Of a stretch of DNA of 6,633 nt, positions 1 through 6,129 are shown in pieces. The position numbers were made by a program, and so were the translations under genes. This stretch comes from Clostridiales bacterium (GTDB lineage Bacteria > Bacillota_A > Clostridia > Christensenellales > CAG-917). The stretch lies in NCBI GenBank assembly GCA_031282095.1, contig JAITEJ010000035.1, positions 1-6,633 on the forward strand. Reading direction: 5' to 3'. Positions within the stretch are counted from its first letter, which is position 1. The number at the start of each line of letters is the position of its first letter. The notes beneath the pieces were generated by a model, which worked only from the letters and a program-made list of their open reading frames with translations, did not search any database and was not told where the DNA came from.

Positions 1-1
1 G

Positions 2-727
2 ACGCGCGAGGAGTACGGCGCGTTTTATGACGCGCTGACGTCCGCGGAAACCGTCAAGCTGCACGGCTTTGAGGGCTCGGAGGTGTTCGAGGGCTGTATG
101 CCGGTCGAGGTAATGGCGAAGCGAGGGCGGGATACCTTGCTGTTCGGTCCGTTGCGCCCCGTTGGGTTGCGTACGCCGAACGGAGAGCGCCCGTACGCGG
201 TCGTGCAGTTGCGCAAGGAAAACGCCGCCGGGGATATGTATAATCTCGTCGGCTTTCAAACAAATTTGACCTTTCCCGAACAACGGAGGGTATTCGGGCT
301 TATACCCGCCCTGAAAAACGCGGAATTCCTGCGTTACGGCGTAATGCACCGCAACACCTATTTGAATTCGCCGCAGGCGTTGACCGCCTCGTTCAGGTTT
401 AAAAACGCCTCCGCGCCCGTTTACGCCGCCGGTCAGCTGTCCGGCACGGAGGGCTATACGGAGAGCATAATGAGCGGACTTCTCGCGGCGGCGGCGTTAT
501 ACCGCGAGCTTTGCGGTTTGCCTGAAAGCGTCCCGCCTGAGACGACGGTATGCGGCGCGCTGTCGCGTTACATAGCGGCGCCGAACGGGAATTTTCAGCC
601 TATGAACGCGAATTTCGGTTTGCTCCCGCCGCCGGATGCAAAAAACAAGCGGGAACGCGGCGCGGCATACCGCGAACGCTCCCTGTCGGATCTGCAAAGA
701 TACATAACGGGAACCCTCCCGGACTGA
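2..727 (+). CDS. trmFO: TrmFO, folate/FAD-dependent tRNA (uracil-54-C5)-methyltransferase, 3' part
   Basis: C-terminal 241 residues; the 5' end lies outside the window, and the frame is open from base 2. TrmFO methylates U54 of the tRNA T-loop to ribothymidine in the cytoplasm, using methylenetetrahydrofolate and FAD. Family-specific blocks are visible: FEGCMPVEVMAKRG at fragment residues 29-42, followed by a TLLFGPLRPVGL block, then QLRKENAAGDMYNLVGFQTNL, and a PNGNFQPMNANFGLLPP block near the end. Cys32 of the fragment lies in the FEGCMP block, which in Bacillus subtilis holds the proposed catalytic Cys226. The 209 residues after it fit a normal full length of about 435. The N-terminal FAD-binding Rossmann motif is not in view. 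The protein ends in a charged helix typical of the family. The first in-frame GTG (83) is internal and not the start. In Bacillus xerC follows trmFO; here hslV does. Confidence 0.96.
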   Translation, partial: TREEYGAFYDALTSAETVKLHGFEGSEVFEGCMPVEVMAKRGRDTLLFGPLRPVGLRTPNGERPYAVVQLRKENAAGDMYNLVGFQTNLTFPEQRRVFGLIPALKNAEFLRYGVMHRNTYLNSPQALTASFRFKNASAPVYAAGQLSGTEGYTESIMSGLLAAAALYRELCGLPESVPPETTVCGALSRYIAAPNGNFQPMNANFGLLPPPDAKNKRERGAAYRERSLSDLQRYITGTLPD

Positions 728-810
728 AACAAACAGAAACGCGGCGAAGCATACCGCGAACGCTCCCTGTCGGAGCTGAAAAATATACGGCGGGAATTTT
801 CCCGAACTAA
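643..810 (+). repeat. Tandem duplication of the trmFO 3' end (84-base unit, two copies)
   Basis: Copy 1 (643-726) is the last part of trmFO. Copy 2 (727-810) follows directly in the spacer before hslV. They align end to end at an offset of 84 bases with roughly 80 percent identity by eye, including 25 identical bases (666-690 versus 750-774) and a single one-base deletion in copy 2 after about base 780. Most differences are G-to-A or C-to-T changes going from copy 1 to copy 2, as expected for a copy no longer under coding selection. Copy 1 encodes a family-typical TrmFO end (RGAAYRERSLSDLQRY), so copy 2 is the derived one. Confidence 0.9.
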
Positions 811-812
811 AA

Positions 813-821
813 AAGGCAAGG
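813..821 (+). promoter_or_regulatory. Weak ribosome binding site of hslV
   Basis: AAGGCAAGG lies 10 bases before the ATG at 832. Neither half is a full Shine-Dalgarno match, but it is the only purine block at a workable distance. It sits just downstream of the decayed trmFO repeat copy. Confidence 0.5.
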
Positions 822-831
822 ATTTTATTTT

Positions 832-1374
832 ATGAGCGGTTACGATTTACACGGCACTACGATATGCGCCGTCAAGAGATTCGGCAAAACGGCGGTCGCG
901 GGCGACGGTCAGGTCACCATGGGCGAAAGCGTCATTTTAAAGGGCAACGCGGTAAAGGTCAAGCGTATCTACGACGAAAAGGTTATCGTAGGCTTCGCCG
1001 GGTCGGTAAGCGACGCGTTCGCTCTGTCCGAGAAATTCGAGGAGATGTTGCAGAAATATTCCGGCAACCTGATGCGCAGCGCGGTGGAGCTTGCCGAGCT
1101 TTGGCGCAGCGACAAATATGTGCGCAAGCTTGAGGCGCTGCTAATCGTCGCGGATCAAAATCATCTGTATATTTTGAGCGGTACGGGCGACGTGATAGAG
1201 CCGGAAAGCGGCGTATGCGCTATAGGAAGCGGCGGCAATTACGCTTTGGCGGCTGCGCGCGCGCTGATTCAGGAAACGGAGTTATCCGCGGCTGATATAG
1301 CCCTTAAAAGCCTTAAGATAGCCAGTCAGTTGTGCGTGTTCACCAACGACCATATAACCGTCGAGGTAGTTTGA
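832..1374 (+). CDS. hslV: HslV, proteolytic subunit of the HslUV ATP-dependent protease
   Basis: 180 residues, normal family length. HslV is a cytoplasmic N-terminal-nucleophile threonine peptidase; it forms double hexamers capped by HslU rings and degrades unfolded proteins. The product begins with MSGYDLHG followed by TTICAVK. Removal of the eight-residue leader would expose Thr9 as catalytic Thr1, giving the family TT[IV] start. Further signature blocks are GDGQVT, the KGNAVKVKRIY region with the conserved Lys, VGFAGSVSDAF, WRSDKYVRKLEALL, a SGTGDVIEP loop, AIGSGGNYALAAARAL and the C-terminal VFTNDHI. The similarity is closest to the Gram-positive CodW type, but with Thr rather than the Ser nucleophile described for B. 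subtilis. The gap to hslU is 471 bases, long for this pair. No promoter is evident upstream, so it is probably co-transcribed with trmFO. Confidence 0.97.
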   Translation: MSGYDLHGTTICAVKRFGKTAVAGDGQVTMGESVILKGNAVKVKRIYDEKVIVGFAGSVSDAFALSEKFEEMLQKYSGNLMRSAVELAELWRSDKYVRKLEALLIVADQNHLYILSGTGDVIEPESGVCAIGSGGNYALAAARALIQETELSAADIALKSLKIASQLCVFTNDHITVEVV

Positions 1375-1398
1375 CGGCGGTCTCCGTATAAAAGTACG

Positions 1399-1416
1399 CC
1401 GAAAAGCGGTTTTTTT
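1399..1416 (+). terminator. Possible weak terminator after hslV
   Basis: A small CCG/CGG stem (1399-1401 with 1407-1409, loop AAAAG) is followed by seven T residues (1410-1416), 25 bases after the hslV stop. An outer 7-base inverted repeat (ACGGCGG at 1374-1380, CCGCCGT at 1424-1430) surrounds it. The inner stem is too short to be a confident intrinsic terminator; it might only cause partial termination. Confidence 0.25.
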
Positions 1417-1433
1417 CGCATGTCCGCCGTGCT

Positions 1434-1801
1434 TTGACATAAATGCCGAAAGAACTCCGGTCGAAAAGCGCGGAGAGAAATAAAATCGGCGGCGGCGGGT
1501 TCGGTTCGTAAGGTTGACGGCTGAACGCAAAGAATTGCGGGAAAATCGCGCGGTCGGAAGCAAGGTCGACGGCGGCGGGTTCGGTTCGTATGTAAAGGGT
1601 CGCGGCGGGAAACAAAATCGGCGGCGGTTCGGTTTAAAAGATTTTTTGACTGCTGAACGTAAATGGTTGCCGCGGGAAAAAGTGTGGCGGACGACAAAAT
1701 TGACTAAACGCACATGATTTCCGCGGAAAAAGTGCGGAAGAGAATAAAATTAACGATGGCGGTGCGGTTCAAGAGATTCTCTGACGCCCGGACATAAATG
1801 C
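1434..1801 (+). repeat. Degenerate direct-repeat array between hslV and hslU (period about 80)
   Basis: Units begin with TTGAC at 1434, 1514, 1646 and 1700, and with CTGAC at 1781. The spacings are 80, 132, 54 and about 80 bases; the 132-base interval contains a second truncated copy from about 1589. The unit layout is TTGAC, then roughly CTGAACGNAAA, a GCGGGAAAA block, an A-rich ATAAAAT block, then GGCGGCGGGTTCGGTTCGTA. That last 20-mer is exact at 1491-1510 and 1571-1590. The 11-mer GACATAAATGC is exact at 1436-1446 and 1791-1801, near both ends of the array. Unit 1700-1779 contains the palindrome TTTCCGCGGAAA (1718-1729). No open frame of gene quality, transposase end or CRISPR-like spacing is present. 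It accounts for most of the gap 1375-1845. Confidence 0.8.
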
Positions 1802-1833
1802 AAATTCTTGCGGAGGATTTTCCGCAGAAAAAT

Positions 1834-1838
1834 GAGGA
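1834..1838 (+). promoter_or_regulatory. Ribosome binding site of hslU (decides start 1846)
   Basis: GAGGA ends 7 bases before the ATG at 1846. The longer open frame beginning with ATG at 1798 has no such site and would add 16 residues encoded by repeat DNA. HslU proteins normally begin close to the ELTPxxIVxELD block, which follows the ATG at 1846 directly. Confidence 0.8.
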
Positions 1839-1845
1839 TACGTAT

Positions 1846-3165
1846 ATGGAACTTACACCTAAAACGATCGTAGCGGAGCTGGACAGGTTCATAATCGGTC
1901 AGCGAGAAGCAAAGGTTGCGGTGGCGATCGCTCTGCGCAACCGTTACAGGAGAAGCTGCCTGCCCGAGGAAATGCGCGAGGAGATAACCCCGAAAAACAT
2001 TATCATGAAAGGACCGACCGGCGTCGGCAAAACCGAGATAGCCCGAAGGCTGGCGAAGCTCGTCAAGGCGCCTTTCGTCAAGGTGGAGGCGACTAAGTTC
2101 ACCGAGGTCGGTTACGTCGGACGGGACGTGGAGTCGATAATCCGCGACCTCGTGGAGGCGTCCATACGCCTTGTACGCGAAGAAAAATACCGCGATGTGC
2201 AGCCGCGCGCAACCGCGGCGGCCGAACAGCGCATAGTTGAGTTGGTTTTTCCGATAAGAAAGCACAACCTTACCACGGAAATGTCGGACGCGGAAATCCG
2301 CGAGGAAATTCTGCGCGAGATAAGGAACGGCAACATAGCCAACGTCATAATCGAGGTGGAGGTCAAACAGGCTCCCAAGCCCATGCAGCTCACGCCGCAG
2401 GGGGCGGGCGCGGAGATAAACCTCGGAGACATATTCGGGGCTATGGCGGGTCAGCAGCGCAAGAAGAAAAAGAAGCTCACCGTCCGTCAGGCTATGGATA
2501 TGATGGTGAACGAGGAATCCGCCCGTCTTATCGATGAGGAAAGCATTATAACGGAGGCGCTGCGCCGCGCCGAGCAGGACGGCGTGGTGTTCATCGACGA
2601 AATAGACAAGGTCGCCGGCCACACGGGCGGACACGGACCCGACGTATCCCGCGAGGGCGTTCAGCGGGATATTCTCCCCATAGTGGAGGGTTGCACGGTT
2701 CAGACTAAGCACGGCTCCATACGCACGGACTTCATCCTTTTCATCGCGGCGGGGGCTTTCCACATCACAAAAATGCAGGATTTAATCCCCGAACTTCAGG
2801 GACGCTTCCCGATCAAGGTGGAGTTGGACAACCTCAACGAAGAGGATTTCGTTAAAATCCTTACGCAGCCGGACAACGCGCTGCTGCTGCAGTACGCCGC
2901 CCTTTTAGAGGTGGACAACGTGGATTTAAAGTTTTCGGAAGAGGCTATCCGCGAGGTCGCCCGCGTCGCGGCTTTGGAGAACGAAACCAGCGAGAACCTG
3001 GGCGCGCGCCGTCTGCACGCGGTCATGGAGGCGCTGCTTCAGGAAATATCCTACGAAGCCGGAGAGTACAAAGAGATTACGGAAGTCCTCATAGACAAGG
3101 CTTACGTACTCAAGCACCTCGCCAAAGCGTTAAAGACGCTGAATCTGAACAAGTATATAATCTGA
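1846..3165 (+). CDS. hslU: HslU, AAA+ ATPase/unfoldase subunit of the HslUV protease
   Basis: 439 residues from the ATG at 1846, close to the family's usual size. HslU hexamers bind ATP, unfold substrates and thread them into HslV in the cytoplasm. Domains in order: N-terminal ELTPKTIVAELDRFIIGQ (2-19); Walker A GPTGVGKT (56-63); pore loop GYVG (89-92), which grips substrate; the HslU-specific I domain, about 105-240, with a basic run of six residues ending at 210; Walker B VVFIDEID (247-254); a GPDVSREGVQRDILPIVEG block (264-282); IPELQGRFPI (314-323); sensor-2 region GARRLH (386-391). The C-terminal tail LNLNKYII corresponds to the tail that docks into HslV pockets and activates it. Every expected catalytic motif is present. 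The coding end overlaps hisS. B. subtilis has codY after hslU; here hisS takes that place. Confidence 0.98.
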   Translation: MELTPKTIVAELDRFIIGQREAKVAVAIALRNRYRRSCLPEEMREEITPKNIIMKGPTGVGKTEIARRLAKLVKAPFVKVEATKFTEVGYVGRDVESIIRDLVEASIRLVREEKYRDVQPRATAAAEQRIVELVFPIRKHNLTTEMSDAEIREEILREIRNGNIANVIIEVEVKQAPKPMQLTPQGAGAEINLGDIFGAMAGQQRKKKKKLTVRQAMDMMVNEESARLIDEESIITEALRRAEQDGVVFIDEIDKVAGHTGGHGPDVSREGVQRDILPIVEGCTVQTKHGSIRTDFILFIAAGAFHITKMQDLIPELQGRFPIKVELDNLNEEDFVKILTQPDNALLLQYAALLEVDNVDLKFSEEAIREVARVAALENETSENLGARRLHAVMEALLQEISYEAGEYKEITEVLIDKAYVLKHLAKALKTLNLNKYII

Positions 3166-4403
3166 TGATGATAAGCATACCTAAAGGCACCAAGGACGTG
3201 CTTCCTTATGAATCCTACAAAATTCAGTACGTCGAGGCTAAGGCGCGCGCGGCGGCGGCGGTTTTCTGCTTTAAAGAAATCCGCACTCCCGTTTTCGAGC
3301 ATACCGAGGTTTTTCAGCGCGGCATAGGCGACGGCACCGACATTGTAAACAAAGAAATGTATACCTTTTTGGACAAGGGAGAGCGCAGCATAACGCTTAA
3401 GCCCGAAGGAACCGCGGGGGTGGCGAGGAGCTTTTTGGAGAACTCCCTCTACGCTCAGCCGCAGCCGGTGAAAATGTATTATATTTCCCCAATATTCCGT
3501 TACGAAAGACCGCAGGCGGGCAGGCTGCGCGAGCATCATCAATTCGGTTGCGAGCTGTTCGGCTCTCCCAACCCCGAAGCCGACGTAGAGGTCATAAGCC
3601 TTGCGCGCTGTTTTCTGAACAGCCTGGGGATAGACAAGTTGCTGTTGAAAATCAACAGCATAGGTTGCCCGGAGTGCCGCAAGAGCTACGGCGCCGCGCT
3701 GAAGGCATACCTTGCGGAACGGCTTTCCTCCGTGTGCCCCACGTGCCGCGACCGTTTTGAAAAGAATCCCCTGCGCATTTTGGACTGCAAAGAGGATGCC
3801 TGTAAAAAAATAACCGCCGGCGCGCCCTCCGTCATAGAATATTTATGCGCGGACTGCGCGTCGCACTTTGATGGAGTGAAGGCGGGGTTGGCTGCGGCGG
3901 GCATATCCTATGAGACAGACCCGAAGATCGTTCGCGGGCTTGACTATTACAACCGCACCGTCTTTGAGTTCGTATCCTCCGACATAGGCGCGCAGGGCAC
4001 GGTATGCGGCGGAGGTCGCTATGACGGGCTCGCGGCGCAGCTCGGCGGCGCGCCGTGTCCGGCGGTGGGCTTCGGCTTAGGCTTAGAACGTCTGCTGCTC
4101 ACGTTGGAAAACGCCGGTCTGCTGAACGGCGTGTCCGACGCGACGCCCGATTACTATATAGCCGCGGCTGATCCCGCGGCAAAGGCGGCGGTGTCTGCGG
4201 CGGCGGCCGGTTTGCGAGCCAAGGGCTGTTCCGTAGAGACCGACCTCATGGGGCGCAGCGTGAGGGCGCAGATGAAGTTCGCGGATAAGCGCGGCGCGCG
4301 GCGCGTGATCGTCATAGGCGGCGACGAGCTTGCGTCGGGCTTTGCGGACGTCAAAGATATGCAAAGCGGCGCATCCGTTAAGGTCAGGCTGTCGGAGCTT
4401 TGA
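3165..4403 (+). CDS. hisS: Histidyl-tRNA synthetase
   Basis: 412 residues, normal for a bacterial HisRS. This cytoplasmic class II enzyme charges tRNA-His. Visible: N-terminal IPKGTKDVLP; motif 1 region near 30-55; a TLKPEGTAGVAR block (77-88); motif 2 FRYERPQAGRLREHHQFGCE (111-130); the HisRS-specific GLDYYNRTVFEF (258-269) and GGGRYDGL (282-289); motif 3 GFGLGLERLL (302-311); and a C-terminal anticodon-binding domain from about 328. The insertion domain carries CPEC (168-171), CPTC (191-194), a Cys208/Cys213 pair and CADC (228-231), so it may bind metal, as seems possible in other Clostridia-type HisRS with these cysteines. The start ATG overlaps the hslU stop as ATGA; a second ATG follows at 3168. 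No Shine-Dalgarno site is evident, so translation is probably coupled to hslU. A terminator follows 7 bases after the stop. Confidence 0.98.
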   Translation: MMISIPKGTKDVLPYESYKIQYVEAKARAAAAVFCFKEIRTPVFEHTEVFQRGIGDGTDIVNKEMYTFLDKGERSITLKPEGTAGVARSFLENSLYAQPQPVKMYYISPIFRYERPQAGRLREHHQFGCELFGSPNPEADVEVISLARCFLNSLGIDKLLLKINSIGCPECRKSYGAALKAYLAERLSSVCPTCRDRFEKNPLRILDCKEDACKKITAGAPSVIEYLCADCASHFDGVKAGLAAAGISYETDPKIVRGLDYYNRTVFEFVSSDIGAQGTVCGGGRYDGLAAQLGGAPCPAVGFGLGLERLLLTLENAGLLNGVSDATPDYYIAAADPAAKAAVSAAAAGLRAKGCSVETDLMGRSVRAQMKFADKRGARRVIVIGGDELASGFADVKDMQSGASVKVRLSEL

Positions 4404-4410
4404 AAGCTTG

Positions 4411-4434
4411 AACGCGCCGTGCCGCGCGTTTTTT
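4411..4434 (+). terminator. Intrinsic terminator after hisS
   Basis: AACGCGC (4411-4417) pairs perfectly with GCGCGTT (4424-4430) across a six-base loop CGTGCC. The T run spans 4429-4434. It begins 7 bases after the hisS stop and probably ends the trmFO-hslV-hslU-hisS transcript. On the other strand there is no T run, so it works only for the + strand. Confidence 0.85.
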
Positions 4435-4462
4435 GATCGCAGGCAATAAACGCGGAGAATTA

Positions 4463-4492
4463 CGCGGTTTCCGCGGTTTGTTTTTGTGTTTT
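4463..4492 (+). terminator. Possible second hairpin/terminator in the hisS-MBL spacer
   Basis: CGCGG (4463-4467) pairs with CCGCG (4471-4475) over a TTT loop. A T-rich tract with a few G residues runs on to 4492. The stem is short and the tract interrupted, so this could be a back-up terminator behind the one at 4411-4434, or part of the leader of the next gene. Confidence 0.35.
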
Positions 4493-4498
4493 ACCATA

Positions 4499-4514
4499 CG
4501 TTTCGGGAGAAACG
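4499..4514 (+). other. Small hairpin with a GNRA-type loop
   Basis: CGTTTC (4499-4504) pairs perfectly with GAAACG (4509-4514) around a GGGA tetraloop. It lies about 110 bases before the start of the MBL-fold gene, in a spacer where I find no convincing -35/-10 pair. If transcribed, it would be in the 5' leader. Function unknown. Confidence 0.4.
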
Positions 4515-4607
4515 CGGCGATACGGATAAGTTTTGGATATTTCTCTGCGCATTTCCTTCCGTACTTGCGGCGGCGCGGATTTTGCCTTAAAAATTGAACT
4601 GAAAGCA

Positions 4608-4616
4608 AAGGGGGAG
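4608..4616 (+). promoter_or_regulatory. Ribosome binding site of the MBL-fold gene (decides start 4623)
   Basis: AAGGGGGAG ends 6 bases before the ATG at 4623. The frame is open further up to a TTG at 4533, but that codon has no Shine-Dalgarno match and would add 30 residues unlike a membrane-protein N-terminus. The ATG at 4623 is therefore preferred. Confidence 0.8.
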
Positions 4617-4622
4617 TTGACG

Positions 4623-5888
4623 ATGGCTGACGGCGACGGCGGGAAGCGTAAAGTACCGCCGCAGGTTTATGAACGGATGCGGCGGCGCGGCAAAAAATCG
4701 GCGGCGGCGTTCGCGCGGAAACATCCGGCGGTTATTTTGGTCGCGGTTATTCTCATAATCGCGATAGTCGTCGGCGCGTGCCTTTGGTATTTCAAATTCG
4801 GCGGGAAGGAGTTTCTGTCAGGCGGCGGCGACGGCGGCGCTCCGCCGTCCGGCGCGTACGTGCCCGCGAGCATAAAAGACGGCGATTTCAGCGTACATTT
4901 TCTTGAATTAGGCAACAAATACACGGGCGACAGCGTTTACATAAAAAGCGGCGACACCGATATACTAATCGACGCGGGGTCAAAGACCAACTCCGGACCG
5001 GTGATAAGCGACTACATTGACGGGTTCGTGTCCGACGGCAAGCTTGAATACGTCATCGCCACCCACGCCCACGAGGATCACATAGCCGGATTTTACGGAA
5101 CGGGCGAGGGCGCCAAGCGTGTAAAGGGAGTGTTCGAGCGCTTTGATACGGGCGTCATAATCGACTTCCCCCTCACGGACAAGGCGGATCCGTCCGACAC
5201 GTCGGTTTTGGGACGCTACTACGCGGCGCGGAACGCCGAGGTTGAGGAAGGCGCGAAACACTACACCGCGCTTGAGTGCTTCAGCGAAAGCGTACCCGGC
5301 GCGCAACGGGTTTACGACATAGGCGGCGGCGCGGAATTGGAAATCCTGTATAATTACTATTACGACCACCCCACGCCCGGAAAGGACGACGAAAACGACT
5401 ATTCGGTCGCGGTAATCATAAACAGGGGAGAAAATCACTATCTCTTCACCGGAGACATGGAAAAGGACGGCGAGGACAGAATGACGGACTATTACGCCTC
5501 GCGCGGCGGTCTGCCCAAATGCGTGCTTTTTAAAGCGGGGCATCACGGCTCGAAAACGTCGAGCAACGTCAAACTTCTCGCGGCGATTCAGCCTGAGTAC
5601 GTCGTTCTCTGCACCTGCGTGGGCTCAAACGAATACCGCGCGGACGAAGCCAATAAATTCCCGTCGCAGGACTTCATAAACAGAGTGTCCGTCTACACGG
5701 ACAATGTATATGCGACGACCATAGTTTTGGACTACAACGACGCCGGCTGCGTCCCCCGCCCGTTTAACGGCACCATCGTGATCCTCACCCGCGGAGGGCA
5801 AATTTATGTCCGCTGCACCGATAACGACACTAAGCTTAAAGACACGGCGTGGTTTAAGGAAAACCGAAGCTCACCGCCGTCGTGGTGA
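4623..5888 (+). CDS. Membrane-anchored metallo-beta-lactamase-fold hydrolase, ComEC-like type
   Basis: 421 residues. A basic N-terminus (up to about residue 33) precedes one membrane segment (about 35-57). A Gly/Pro-rich linker (67-78) then leads to a single MBL-fold domain (about 88-400). The positive-inside rule puts the catalytic domain outside the cell. Metal-site motifs: THAHEDH (147-153, HxHxDH type); DENDYSVAV (256-264), matching the DENNxS-like strand of ComEC proteins; LFTGDME (274-280, bridging Asp278); and KAGHHGSKTSS (304-314). The HHGS motif is typical of the MBL domain of ComEC/Rec2, which is thought to be a nuclease in DNA uptake, and of free-standing relatives. The ComEC membrane channel and OB domain are absent, so this is not ComEC itself. 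The substrate is unknown; extracellular nuclease or phosphoesterase activity is an inference. It has its own leader after the hisS terminator and lies 437 bases from the next gene. Confidence 0.88.
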   Translation: MADGDGGKRKVPPQVYERMRRRGKKSAAAFARKHPAVILVAVILIIAIVVGACLWYFKFGGKEFLSGGGDGGAPPSGAYVPASIKDGDFSVHFLELGNKYTGDSVYIKSGDTDILIDAGSKTNSGPVISDYIDGFVSDGKLEYVIATHAHEDHIAGFYGTGEGAKRVKGVFERFDTGVIIDFPLTDKADPSDTSVLGRYYAARNAEVEEGAKHYTALECFSESVPGAQRVYDIGGGAELEILYNYYYDHPTPGKDDENDYSVAVIINRGENHYLFTGDMEKDGEDRMTDYYASRGGLPKCVLFKAGHHGSKTSSNVKLLAAIQPEYVVLCTCVGSNEYRADEANKFPSQDFINRVSVYTDNVYATTIVLDYNDAGCVPRPFNGTIVILTRGGQIYVRCTDNDTKLKDTAWFKENRSSPPSW

Positions 5889-5937
5889 GACGCCCGCATG
5901 ACGGCGTATGCGGTTCCGGGGAGAACTACATGGGCGG

Positions 5938-6129
5938 GAGGCTGTCGGAAAGCTTGGCAAATCCGGCGGTCGGCGTGACGGTCGGCGGTCGGAAAACTCG
6001 ATAAACTCTGTTGTCTGCGTAAAGCCGCGGCGAGAGGCTGTCGGAAAGTTTGGCAAACCCGGCGGTCGGCGTGACGGTCGGCGTCGTAAGACTTAATAAA
6101 CCATACGTTCGTAGTAAAACCGCGACGCG
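5938..6129 (+). repeat. 96-base direct repeat, two copies plus a short third fragment
   Basis: Copy 1 (5938-6033) and copy 2 (6034-6129) both start with GAGGCTGTCGGAAAG. The first 50 or so bases differ at only two positions (5953 and 5962 against their counterparts); the rest is more diverged, with a one-base deletion near 6084. A third partial copy, GTGGCTGTCGG, begins at 6137. GTAAAACCG also recurs at 6114-6122 and 6129-6137. The period is a multiple of three, so the open + strand frame 5908-6096 shows a 32-residue repeat, but it has no ribosome site or recognisable protein character. This fills much of the gene-free stretch 5889-6325. Confidence 0.85.

Noticed and set aside
550..810. 86-codon + strand frame spanning both trmFO repeat copies
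   Set aside because: It is out of frame with trmFO inside its coding region; the internal repeat comes from the DNA duplication.
1282..1713. Overlapping - strand open frames across the hslV end and repeat array
   Set aside because: The translations are Arg/Pro-rich, repeat-derived strings with no domain character, and part of the stretch is antisense to hslV.
1434..1750. Repeat units as an array of promoters (TTGAC plus TAAAAT)
   Set aside because: The two boxes are about 40 bases apart within units, far from the 16-18 bases needed.
1434..1801. CRISPR array
   Set aside because: The units are diverged, irregularly spaced, and lack identical short repeats with unique spacers; no cas gene is present.
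1750..2763. Long - strand open frame of 337 codons opposite hslU
   Set aside because: It is a shadow of hslU in GC-rich DNA; the + strand product has every HslU motif, and the - strand translation resembles no family I know.
3156..3161. TATAAT just before hisS as a -10 box
   Set aside because: No -35 box lies at a proper distance, and the bases encode the conserved hslU tail (KYII).
5894..5913. Hairpin CCGCAT/ATGCGG after the MBL gene as a terminator
   Set aside because: The 6-base stem is perfect but no T run follows, so it does not qualify as an intrinsic terminator.
5908..6096. 62-codon + strand frame with a 32-residue repeat
   Set aside because: It exists because the 96-base repeat is a multiple of three; no ribosome site, highly biased Gly/Arg composition, no family resemblance.
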